Part shown: positions 1-6,534 of the stretch, piece by piece
Numbering within the stretch: position 1 is the first letter of the stretch
Layout of the letters: each line of letters begins with the position of its first letter
NCBI GenBank assembly: GCA_945836355.1
Contig: CAMALD010000064.1
Coordinates: 1 to 7,153, forward strand
Source: an uncultured Lachnospiraceae bacterium
GTDB taxonomy: Bacteria > Bacillota > Clostridia > Lachnospirales > Lachnospiraceae
Reading direction: 5' to 3'
Length of the DNA: 7,153 nucleotides
The notes under the pieces: generated by a model
Seen by the model: the letters and a program-made list of their open reading frames with translations, nothing else
What the model was told of the DNA's origin: nothing
The model's database searches: none
Position numbers and translations under genes: made by a program

Positions 1-94
1 TATTTTGAAACCACTCCAGCAGCCCCGGGTCATACTCCGACTTATATTCCGTACCCTGACTGCCAAGCTTGGTCAGATTTTCTCTCTCTCTCAT
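1..94 (-). CDS. queF: QueF, NADPH-dependent preQ0 reductase (N-terminal fragment)
   Basis: QueF reduces the nitrile of preQ0 (7-cyano-7-deazaguanine) to the aminomethyl group of preQ1 in cytoplasmic queuosine synthesis. Only 31 codons plus one base lie in the window; the rest, including the catalytic Cys, is off the left edge. The readable N-terminus has the stretch LGSQGTEYKSEYDPGLLEWF, which resembles the start of the short (about 165-residue) Bacillus-type QueF, where an LGNQGTNY segment is followed by a hydrophobic/aromatic stretch ending in PN. The ATG at 92-94 is chosen because an AGGGGG box sits 8 nt upstream. Another ATG at 97-99 is out of frame, reads only two codons and is too close to that box. 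The gene starts 5 bp after the yhhQ stop, so co-transcription and translational coupling are likely. Codons 2-5 are made of a (GA)6 run. The assignment is by recalled family sequence and is supported by the yhhQ neighbour. Confidence 0.82.
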   Translation of the reverse strand, partial: MRERENLTKLGSQGTEYKSEYDPGLLEWFQN

Positions 95-99
95 ATCAT

Positions 100-780
100 T
101 TACCCCCTGATAATACTGTATTTTACATCATAATCAAATGTATCGACCTCTTCCTTCCTCTTCAGCCAGTTCACAATGACATAGGTGAGCGGCGTAAAGA
201 TGACTTCATAGCACACCTTGAAGAGATACTGGAACAAAATCATCTGCAATATGGTGGCATTATCCATCGTGCCCCAGAAGGAAATCAAAATAAAGATAAC
301 CGAGTCAAAGCCCTCTCCGACCAAGGTCGACAAAATGGTTCTCACCCATAGCTTTTTACCTTTGGTAGCCACCTTCAGCTTGGAAAGAATCATCGAGTTT
401 GAAAATTCACCGAACAGATATCCCGCGAAGGATGCCAGCGCCACTCTCGGTGTGGTCCCCATGACTACTGCATAGGCGTCCTGATTTCCCCAAAAGCCCG
501 GGTGCGGCAGTGCAATCGTAATCAGATAAACGGCAACCGCAAAAAAGCTGCAGCCGAATCCCAGCCAGATAATGGTACGTGCCTTTTTAAAGCCGTAAAC
601 CTCCGTAAAAATATCACCGAAAATATAGGTTACCGGAAACAGAATTACCGCTGCCGGAAGCGTGATGCTTTCCGTCACCGCCCACATCTTTCCTGCGATT
701 AAATTGGACAAAAGCAGGCAGGTCACATAAATTACTGCAATCACCATAAACATCTTGGATACTGTCTTGTTCTCTTTCAT
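100..780 (-). CDS. yhhQ: YhhQ/VUT-family queuosine precursor transporter
   Basis: This is an integral membrane protein of the YhhQ family (DUF165/Vut_1). E. coli YhhQ imports preQ0 and preQ1, and relatives in other bacteria import queuine or queuosine. The product has 226 residues, normal for the family, and about six hydrophobic segments. Family-like motifs are SNLIAGK (25-31), FPVTYIFGDIFTEVYGF (48-64), ASFAGYLFGEFSNS (116-129), RTILSTLVGEGFDS (147-160) and YEVIFTPLTYVIVNWLK (201-217). The start at 780 is chosen because a purine-rich GAAAGAGAG site lies just upstream and because the reading frame before it runs back through a terminator hairpin and a promoter. The frame stays open to a TTG at 960, but that TTG is the -35 box. 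Placement directly before queF supports a role in queuosine-precursor salvage. Which of preQ0, preQ1 or queuine it carries cannot be read from the sequence. Confidence 0.92.
   Translation of the reverse strand: MKENKTVSKMFMVIAVIYVTCLLLSNLIAGKMWAVTESITLPAAVILFPVTYIFGDIFTEVYGFKKARTIIWLGFGCSFFAVAVYLITIALPHPGFWGNQDAYAVVMGTTPRVALASFAGYLFGEFSNSMILSKLKVATKGKKLWVRTILSTLVGEGFDSVIFILISFWGTMDNATILQMILFQYLFKVCYEVIFTPLTYVIVNWLKRKEEVDTFDYDVKYSIIRG
103..108 (-). promoter_or_regulatory. queF ribosome binding site inside the end of yhhQ
   Basis: On the minus strand this reads AGGGGG. It is made from the last two sense codons of yhhQ and lies 8 nt from the queF ATG at 94. Because it is inside translated sequence and the yhhQ stop is at 100-102, ribosomes ending yhhQ would sit on the queF start site. 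This is the usual arrangement for translational coupling. Confidence 0.7.
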
Positions 781-796
781 AAGTTTCTCTCTTTCT

Positions 797-833
797 AAAA
801 AAATAATGTGGTTTTGCAAAACACAAAACCACA
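797..833 (-). terminator. Intrinsic terminator in the yhhQ leader (attenuator)
   Basis: On the minus strand a 10-bp stem, TGTGGTTTTG (833-824) with CAAAACCACA (816-807), closes a 7-nt loop. It is followed by TTA and then a run of seven T (803-797). This is a complete Rho-independent terminator ending only 16 bp before the yhhQ ATG, with the ribosome site just beyond the T run. It lies downstream of the only good promoter for the operon, so it can only act on yhhQ-queF itself. That position is diagnostic of transcription attenuation rather than end-of-gene termination. Confidence 0.85.
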
Positions 834-872
834 CAACAATCCAGAGCAAGCTGTATTTGATTATGCAGTCCC

Positions 873-911
873 GGTTTTGCTTTACGACAGGAAGGTACAA
901 ATGAACTGTCG
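873..911 (-). ncRNA. Candidate preQ1-type riboswitch aptamer with antiterminator strand
   Basis: Seen in the sequence: a 6-bp stem CGACAG (911-906) with CTGTCG (890-885) encloses a 15-nt loop. After it come TAAA and then GCAAAACC (880-873). The loop segment TTTGT (901-897) can pair with GCAAA (880-876), giving an H-type pseudoknot. The same GCAAAACC can instead pair over 8 bp (one G-U) with GGTTTTGT (830-823), the 5' arm of the terminator, as an antiterminator. Ligand-stabilised pseudoknot would therefore free the terminator and switch the operon off. Known: preQ1-I aptamers are small hairpins whose A-rich 3' tail pairs back into the loop, and they often precede queuosine genes. Inference: the ligand is preQ1. 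The A-rich stretch here is shorter and the loop longer than in the classic B. subtilis aptamer, so class membership is uncertain; a variant, another preQ1 class or a different ligand is possible. Confidence 0.5.
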
Positions 912-931
912 GTACGTCTGGTACGGTGATG

Positions 932-960
932 ATGATAGCACACAAACGATTACTTGTCAA
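932..960 (-). promoter_or_regulatory. Sigma-A type promoter of the yhhQ-queF operon
   Basis: On the minus strand a perfect -35 box TTGACA (960-955), a 17-bp spacer and a -10 box TATCAT (937-932) form a near-consensus housekeeping promoter. Transcription would begin near 925, giving a leader of about 145 nt, which is ample for an aptamer plus terminator. It is back to back with the plus-strand promoter at 995-1022; the two -35 boxes are 34 bp apart. Confidence 0.82.
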
Positions 961-994
961 TCGTATTCTGGCTTGAGTTTCCCCCTCTTTGTTC

Positions 995-1022
995 TTGCAA
1001 AACCATCTTATTATGATATAAT
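995..1022 (+). promoter_or_regulatory. Sigma-A type promoter of the zinc-ribbon/DUF2007-like gene
   Basis: TTGCAA (995-1000) lies 16 bp before a perfect TATAAT (1017-1022). The start would fall near 1029, giving a short untranslated leader of about 39 nt before the ATG at 1068. A two-codon ATG-TGA at 1048-1053 sits in this leader and has no evident ribosome site. Confidence 0.72.
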
Positions 1023-1055
1023 TAGGGAAACGCCGAAAAAATAACGTATGTGAGA

Positions 1056-1061
1056 AAGGGG
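1056..1061 (+). promoter_or_regulatory. Ribosome binding site fixing the start at 1068
   Basis: AAGGGG lies 6 nt before the ATG at 1068. It overlaps the codons that would follow a GTG at 1050, and that GTG has no comparable site ahead of it. The site therefore argues for the shorter protein that begins MWCPVC. Confidence 0.7.
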
Positions 1062-1067
1062 AAGCTT

Positions 1068-1991
1068 ATGTGGTGTCCTGTTTGTAGAAATGAATATCGT
1101 GAAGGCATTACCGAGTGTGCCGATTGTAAAGTGGCACTCGTCGCTGACTTAAATGACTGCAAGGAAGCAAATTCCGAGCTGCTGGTCATGATAGAATCGG
1201 AGGAGGATGCCAAAAAACTGGTCGCCTATCTCGAATACTCCGATATAGTCGCCTATTATGAACCATCCACCGAAGATGCCGCATTCTCGGTTTATGTCAA
1301 TAAAAAGGATTACAAGAAAGCCAAAAAGGCATTTTCCGCTTTCCTTACCGTTGAGCTTTCCGACAAAATCAGCAAACAGACTGTCCTCTCTGCAGCCGGC
1401 GATGCTTCGGCGGACGATTCGTGCGGGGATGCTTCGGACGATATGCCTGAAAACGAAACAGATGAAACACAGACAGACGAAGATGAGACATCGGACATAA
1501 AAAAAATCAAGAATGCAATCGCATCCGCTGCAAAGGGCAGCTATGTCTCCAAGGACGAAAAAAGCGCCGATTACCGCTCTAGCGCTATCACCTTTACTGT
1601 GTTCGGCATTATCGGCTGCGTTGTCATGGCACTGCACTGGCTCGGCATTTTCCAGTATTTTGCCACCACCTCCGCTGTTGTTCTCTCTATTATGTTTGTC
1701 GGCTGCATCGCAGTCGGTATCGACAGCTTCCGCCGTGCCAAAAAAGCGCAGACCGAGGCAAAGGAGGAGAACGCCTTCATCGGACAGTTAACTGAATGGC
1801 TGGACAGAAATCTTACTTTCGATATGCTGATACAGGCTGACCGCGCGGAATGCTCCGACGAGGTAAACTTTTTAAATCGCATCGCCGAAATGAAAAAATA
1901 CATTCAAAAAGAATTCGGTGAACTGGACCCGGGCTTTCTGGACCAATTCACCGAAGAATACTACAATGACCACTTTGAAGAAGAGGCTTGA
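1068..1991 (+). CDS. Zinc-ribbon, DUF2007-like, two-TM membrane protein
   Basis: This is a 307-residue protein of unproven function. Residues 3-20 form a zinc ribbon, Cys3-x2-Cys6-x10-Cys17-x2-Cys20. Residues 37-95 resemble DUF2007, a small ferredoxin-like fold annotated as a putative signal-transducing domain, with ELLVMIESEEDAKKLVAYLE followed by a second beta-alpha unit containing VYVNKKDYKKAKKAF. Residues 110-145 are a strongly acidic, Ser/Asp/Glu/Thr-rich linker. Two hydrophobic segments follow at about 172-194 and 201-219, the second ending in the positive cluster RRAKK, so both ends are probably cytoplasmic. A charged tail (230-307) ends in an acidic stretch. Start choice: the zinc ribbon begins at once and a good ribosome site precedes 1068. 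It is a single gene with its own promoter, divergent from yhhQ and convergent with the next gene. A cytoplasmic sensor or adaptor tethered to the membrane is a reasonable guess only. Confidence 0.85.
   Translation: MWCPVCRNEYREGITECADCKVALVADLNDCKEANSELLVMIESEEDAKKLVAYLEYSDIVAYYEPSTEDAAFSVYVNKKDYKKAKKAFSAFLTVELSDKISKQTVLSAAGDASADDSCGDASDDMPENETDETQTDEDETSDIKKIKNAIASAAKGSYVSKDEKSADYRSSAITFTVFGIIGCVVMALHWLGIFQYFATTSAVVLSIMFVGCIAVGIDSFRRAKKAQTEAKEENAFIGQLTEWLDRNLTFDMLIQADRAECSDEVNFLNRIAEMKKYIQKEFGELDPGFLDQFTEEYYNDHFEEEA
1401..1437 (+). repeat. Short in-frame duplication in the acidic linker
   Basis: GATGCTTCGG occurs at 1401-1410 and again at 1428-1437, exactly 27 bp (9 codons) apart, each encoding GDAS and followed soon by Asp-Asp. 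It looks like a small duplication within the low-complexity linker between the DUF2007-like and membrane parts of the protein, where length change should be tolerated. Confidence 0.5.
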
Positions 1992-2000
1992 CTGTGCGCC

Positions 2001-3260
2001 CTATTTAATTTCCGTCAGCGTTCCGGCAAGCTTTTCGGCAACGCCGGAGATGTTTGGCTGTATGCTTTCAAGTGCATCATTTACCGTAACCGTGATATGA
2101 TGCTCTCCATCATACCAGCTGTATATCGTGTTATAGAATTCCATGCGGTCGATTTTAACATCGGCCGCTTCTTTCATTTCAATAAAAATATCATCCAACG
2201 CAACCGAATAATTCAGCCTGACTATCTTTTTTCCGTTGATTGTAAGTAGCTTAACACTGAGCTTTGTCACGGTAGCTTTTTGTGCACCATAGACCTTCTT
2301 CCAGCTCGCAGCAAGGAATTTTTTTGTGTATACTTTCTTCATCGTACTGGCCAGCCGGTCTATATCCGCAGCTTCCTCCACGCAGGATTCCAGTGTGACC
2401 TGTATATTGGAAGCAGCAATCTGCTTCTGTGTATTATAGGCATTCACCGCTATATTGATGGTGCCATCCTCCTCCTTTTCGGAGCGGAACAGATACGATT
2501 CCGGCAGTTCCATACAAAAGCCGTATGCTTCACGGCTCACCGTACGAAAGTTCTTCATGACAACCGTCACCGTCATGCCATCCTCAGCCAATACATACTT
2601 TGCATATTTACTGCGGTCAGAAAGCCATTTATCCCTGCTTGCAGCCGTCTGAAATGCATATGCCTTGATCCGGTAGGTGCCGCAGTTTTTCGCGCGGAAC
2701 ACACCCTCCTCGGAAACGGCTGCTTTCTCCGTACTTTTCCCCTTCGACGAAAGCGCTTCATAATAGATAACGTTGGAGGTATTCTGATTGGTACCCGCCA
2801 CCGTTTTACAGGTATATGCCAACGGATAATCCACACCGCAGTATAAAGCATTTTTCCTCTGGGCTGCACTCGCAAACCCAAGTGCCAGCTCCGTAATATT
2901 ATCACGCACACGGACACTTGCCTTTAATGTGGTCACCGCTTTGTCCTTGCCGGCAATCTCACATACGACAACAGTTTTTCCCGCCCCCGTCGCCGTAATC
3001 CATCCGGTTTCATCTACACCAACCACCGAAGGGTCTTTGGAACTCCATTTGGTCTGCATCCCATCCTGCAGTCCGTTTACCACAAGCTGCTGTTCAGAGA
3101 CTCCGCCCTCTCCCAGATACAGGATGACCGCTGCATTCGAAAGTGTCAGCGCCTCCTCCTCGGCAGCCTCTGTCCGATTCCCCTTCACCGTCCCCAATAC
3201 GGCAAAAGCCAGGGCCAGAAGCACCCATAGCCTGATACGATGTTTTTTGCTAAACTCCAT
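2001..3260 (-). CDS. Secreted Big_2 Ig-like domain protein
   Basis: This 419-residue protein is predicted to be exported. It has a basic N-terminus (KKHRIR), a hydrophobic core at about 11-23 and likely cleavage after the TEA near 32; there is no lipobox Cys. Residues 37-118 look like a bacterial Ig-like group 2 domain, with the typical WSSKDPSVVGVDETGWITATGAG core at 72-94, as in many clostridial surface proteins. Residues 120-235 may be a second, diverged domain of this kind (SEEGVFRAKNCGTYRIKAYA). Residues 240-419 form a separate alpha/beta region beginning YGFCMELPESYLF, which loosely recalls PsbP/DcrB-like domains, but I cannot confirm that. No LPxTG, SLH or choline-binding anchor is seen, so it is probably released or held by another domain. 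GGAG lies 7 nt before the ATG. It follows the SNF2 gene by 40 bp on the same strand with no terminator between, so the two probably share a transcript. Confidence 0.82.
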   Translation of the reverse strand: MEFSKKHRIRLWVLLALAFAVLGTVKGNRTEAAEEEALTLSNAAVILYLGEGGVSEQQLVVNGLQDGMQTKWSSKDPSVVGVDETGWITATGAGKTVVVCEIAGKDKAVTTLKASVRVRDNITELALGFASAAQRKNALYCGVDYPLAYTCKTVAGTNQNTSNVIYYEALSSKGKSTEKAAVSEEGVFRAKNCGTYRIKAYAFQTAASRDKWLSDRSKYAKYVLAEDGMTVTVVMKNFRTVSREAYGFCMELPESYLFRSEKEEDGTINIAVNAYNTQKQIAASNIQVTLESCVEEAADIDRLASTMKKVYTKKFLAASWKKVYGAQKATVTKLSVKLLTINGKKIVRLNYSVALDDIFIEMKEAADVKIDRMEFYNTIYSWYDGEHHITVTVNDALESIQPNISGVAEKLAGTLTEIK

Positions 3261-3300
3261 TTTCCCTCTCCTTTTTTTGAAGATTTCTGTGAAAAATCCA

Positions 3301-6300
3301 TTAACTGAAGATATCCTCCAGCTCCTCTCTTGTTAAATGATCCAGAAATACCTCCTTTGCCTGTATGACTGCATCCGAAAGGTTCTTCTTTTTCTTCTGC
3401 AGCTGATAGATTTTTTCCTCGATAGTGCCGCGTGTCAAAATCTTGATTACATGCACGGTGCTGGTCTGGCCGATGCGGTAGACACGGTCCGTAGCCTGGT
3501 CTTCCACTGCAGGATTCCACCACGGGTCATAGTGAATGACCGTGTCGGCTCCGGTCAGATTCAATCCGGTGCCGCCGGCTTTCAGCGAGATCAGGAACAC
3601 CTGTTTTTCCCCCTCATTAAAGCGTTTGACATAATCCATACGTGTATCCACCGGAGTAGAACCATCCAGGCTGAAATATCCGTATCCGTACTTTTTCAAT
3701 TCTTCCTCAATAATTTGCAGCATGGATGTAAACTGGGAAAACACCAAGATTCTGTGCCCGTTTGCCAGCGCATCATCCAACACCTGTAACAGCAGCTCCA
3801 GCTTTCCGCTGCCCCCCTCGTAATTTTGCAGGAAGGTGGACGGATGACAGCATATCTGACGCAGCCTTGTGAGCGCTGCCAATATCTTGAGTCTGGAGCG
3901 CTCAATGCCGACCGCTTCGATTTCACCCACGAGATCCCGGCGAATGTCCGCCATGTAGGAAACATAGACCTTGCGCTGTTCATCGGTCATATCCGTCAGC
4001 AGCTTTTCCTCAATCTTATCCGGCAGATCCTTCAATACATCCTTCTTCATACGTCTGAGGATGAACGGGCGAATTCTGCGGTTTAAGTGCTCTAAAGCAA
4101 CCGTATCCTCTTCCTTTGTGATTTTCTTCTCAAAACGGTTGACAAACTTGGAGTGACTCATCAAATAATTCGGCATGATAAAGTCAAAAATGGACCAAAG
4201 CTCCGAAAGTGAATTCTCTATCGGTGTACCGGTAAGGGCAAATCTCCGGTTCGCCTTCAAAAGCTTTACCGACTGGGCATTCAGAGAGGCTGCATTTTTG
4301 ATGAACTGTGCTTCATCAATAAATACCGCCTGAAACGTAAGCTTTACATAATGGCTGATGTCCCGCCTCATCAGCGGATAGGATGTAATCATGACATCGG
4401 TATCCTCCGCCGCCCGGATTGTATTCTGACGCTCCTGCGGCGTACCCGAGCATACCACGGCACGAACCTTCGGGGCAAAATTTGCAAACTCATCCAGCCA
4501 GTTGTACACCAGTGAAGTCGGGCATACAATCAGATATTTGCCCCCATGCTCCCGCAGCTCCGAAGTGATGTAACAGATTGCCTGCAGCGTCTTACCGAGA
4601 CCCATGTCATCCGCCAGAATACCTCCAAGGCTGTTGGCCGAGAGCATCTTGAGCCACCGGAAACCTACCACCTGGTACGGTCTCAAGTCTGCGGTAATCT
4701 CCTCTGGCAGCTTTGCCTCCTTCTTTTCCGGAGACAATATCTGCTCAATCAGCTTTTGAAAATCTTCATTCTTTTCAACAATGATGTGGTCGCCCTTGAG
4801 CACATCATCCAGATAAAAGGCGCTGCTCTTGGAAAGCCTGAGCGCATGCCCGTCCAGATTCTTTGACGACACATTCAGGTTATCAAGAATTTCGGCAATA
4901 TTTCGGATATCATCGTTCTCCAGATTCAGAAAGCTTCCGTCCTTCAGGCGGTAATATTTCTTTTTTAGCTGGAAGGAGCGGAATAAGGAGTGCAGTTCTT
5001 CCTTCGGGATATCCTCATAATCCAAATCCATCTCCAGCAGGTCAATATCGCTGCTGACACGCAGACCGATGCGGAAGCTTCCGCCCGAACGTATACCGAT
5101 TTTGCGGAAATCCTCGGAATAATATAAGGTGCACTGCTGTGCGAGCTGCTCCACTCCCGTCTGTAAGAACTGGTACATGCTGTTTTCATCCTTCAGCAGA
5201 TAAAAACTGGAATGAGGCTCAAATCCCATGTTTTCCAAAAGGTGCATCACTTCCTCCTCACGCTCTTTCTGCCGGACAATAATGTAATTTTTGACATGCG
5301 GCTCCTCAAAACAGCCAAACTCATATTCCCCGTAGCAAAAATGCAGGTCCGCCTTGATTGCCTCATTGTAGCGGTCAAAATAGATGCTGCAGGAAAGCGG
5401 AAGCTCCAGATAACGCTCCTTTAACTCCTCCGGCACCTGAATATAAATGGTATCATGCAGCCGCGGAAGTATCTCCTCTAAAAAGCGCTGCCGGTTTTCT
5501 CCCCGGAAGACTAAAGGCTTCTTGTCACCCCCGAGCGCATTGTAGAACGGGACATAATTGCGCAGGAAACGTCTGTCCGGCTGATAGACCGTGCCGCGGT
5601 AAAACAGCAATTCCCCATTGTCCATCAGCGGTATAATCGGCTCCCTCTGTTCATAGTCAAGCATGATGGCATCTTCAAAAAGATCCAGATCATAACGAAT
5701 CTCAGGGTTTCCCTTTTTATAATGCACGTTCTCGTAAGGATGGTTGTACAGATTTAAGGTAAAACTGTTATTTTTCAGTACGCCTAGAAGCCGAAGCAGC
5801 ATGCCCTTTGTCAGCATCAGCTGTTCCTTGTTAAACAATCTGGCAGAAGCTCCGTTTTCCGTGGACAGATTTTGAATTTCAATGATTTCAAGAAGAAAAT
5901 CAAGTAATTTCATGGATTCCTTGTCAAATTCACTCTCACCCGCAAGGAACTTAAACTCTTTGCCGAGAATAACATTTTCACCGTCGAGATAGTTTGTCAG
6001 AAACCGTTTTAGCGACTGTACCTTATACATTCTCTTGCTGCCAGCATGGACGGACAAAACCGCCCGGTCATCGGCCGAGCGAAGCATTGACGGCAGCGTG
6101 ATGGAAGGCTGGATATGAAACACCTCGCCGGTGCTTTTGAGCTCCTCCTGATTGCAAAAATATTCCAGTATCTGATAAGCCCGCTTTTCCTCCGGATTCT
6201 GCGGTGCCTCCATGGTCGATTTTTCCTGATATTTCAGCAGAAAAAGAAGGGCAGCCACAACATGCTTGCAGGCCCCCTTCTCCTTTACATGGGCAGGGCA

Positions 6301-6510
6301 ATTACATGCATGCTCAAAGGAACCGTCCTCCGCCTCGGAAATCGAGACAAAATAGTCATAGCTTCCTTTGACATTCATCCGATACTGGTGATTCTGTTTC
6401 GAGTATGTGACGTTATGCACACGTCCTGCCTTAAAATATTGCAGGCCGCGCGAATAGACCATATCACTGGACGCAAGATTGCGAATCCCTGTACGAGATA
6501 AATTTAACAT
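3301..6510 (-). CDS. SWIM zinc-finger SNF2-family DNA translocase/helicase
   Basis: This 1069-residue SF2 ATPase has the full SNF2 motor. The N-terminus carries a SWIM zinc finger, Cys69-x-Cys71-x9-Cys81-x-His83, thought to bind DNA or protein. A long middle region (about 100-600) fits the helicase-associated part seen in bacterial SNF2 proteins. ATPase motifs: Walker A DMGLGKT (635-641), Ia CPTSLVYNW (663-671), Walker B DEAQ (732-735), III LTGTPIEN (759-766), IV ILVFSQFTSML (921-931), V SLKAGGTGLNLT (975-986) and VI DQATDRVYRIGQ (1004-1015). No motif is damaged and the length is normal, so the enzyme should be an active dsDNA-dependent ATPase. SNF2 proteins track along duplex DNA and remodel bound proteins; the biological job of this clostridial group is not settled. 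The start at 6510 has a perfect AGGAGGG 9 nt upstream. No nuclease, methylase or other defence partner is in view, so a defence role is not supported here. Confidence 0.95.
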   Translation of the reverse strand: MLNLSRTGIRNLASSDMVYSRGLQYFKAGRVHNVTYSKQNHQYRMNVKGSYDYFVSISEAEDGSFEHACNCPAHVKEKGACKHVVAALLFLLKYQEKSTMEAPQNPEEKRAYQILEYFCNQEELKSTGEVFHIQPSITLPSMLRSADDRAVLSVHAGSKRMYKVQSLKRFLTNYLDGENVILGKEFKFLAGESEFDKESMKLLDFLLEIIEIQNLSTENGASARLFNKEQLMLTKGMLLRLLGVLKNNSFTLNLYNHPYENVHYKKGNPEIRYDLDLFEDAIMLDYEQREPIIPLMDNGELLFYRGTVYQPDRRFLRNYVPFYNALGGDKKPLVFRGENRQRFLEEILPRLHDTIYIQVPEELKERYLELPLSCSIYFDRYNEAIKADLHFCYGEYEFGCFEEPHVKNYIIVRQKEREEEVMHLLENMGFEPHSSFYLLKDENSMYQFLQTGVEQLAQQCTLYYSEDFRKIGIRSGGSFRIGLRVSSDIDLLEMDLDYEDIPKEELHSLFRSFQLKKKYYRLKDGSFLNLENDDIRNIAEILDNLNVSSKNLDGHALRLSKSSAFYLDDVLKGDHIIVEKNEDFQKLIEQILSPEKKEAKLPEEITADLRPYQVVGFRWLKMLSANSLGGILADDMGLGKTLQAICYITSELREHGGKYLIVCPTSLVYNWLDEFANFAPKVRAVVCSGTPQERQNTIRAAEDTDVMITSYPLMRRDISHYVKLTFQAVFIDEAQFIKNAASLNAQSVKLLKANRRFALTGTPIENSLSELWSIFDFIMPNYLMSHSKFVNRFEKKITKEEDTVALEHLNRRIRPFILRRMKKDVLKDLPDKIEEKLLTDMTDEQRKVYVSYMADIRRDLVGEIEAVGIERSRLKILAALTRLRQICCHPSTFLQNYEGGSGKLELLLQVLDDALANGHRILVFSQFTSMLQIIEEELKKYGYGYFSLDGSTPVDTRMDYVKRFNEGEKQVFLISLKAGGTGLNLTGADTVIHYDPWWNPAVEDQATDRVYRIGQTSTVHVIKILTRGTIEEKIYQLQKKKKNLSDAVIQAKEVFLDHLTREELEDIFS

Positions 6511-6534
6511 GCAGTATAACCCTCCTAAAAAAAT

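Noticed and set aside
911..924. Repeated GTACC units in the yhhQ leader as a regulator binding array
   Set aside because: The units are 5 bp, unevenly spaced and partly within the proposed hairpin; chance repetition is sufficient.
781..960. N-terminal extension of the YhhQ frame back to a TTG at 960
   Set aside because: The extension reads through the terminator hairpin and the promoter; the TTG itself is the -35 box. The ATG at 780 has a ribosome site and begins at the usual family N-terminus.
808..1044. Plus-strand open frame of 78 codons in the divergent intergenic region
   Set aside because: It starts in the terminator stem, lacks a ribosome site and its product resembles nothing; the region is explained by the leader and two promoters.
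1050..1067. GTG start for the zinc-ribbon protein
   Set aside because: The AAGGGG ribosome site lies downstream of the GTG and 6 nt before the ATG at 1068, and the zinc ribbon starts right after that ATG.
2023..2047. CCGGC/GCCGG hairpin as a terminator for the plus-strand gene
   Set aside because: It has a 5-bp stem, a 15-nt loop and no T run, and it lies within the opposing coding sequence.
2280..2846. Plus-strand open frame of 188 codons opposite the secreted-protein gene
   Set aside because: It is antisense to a gene with a signal peptide and a recognisable Big_2 domain; no ribosome site or family resemblance was seen. It is a shadow frame.
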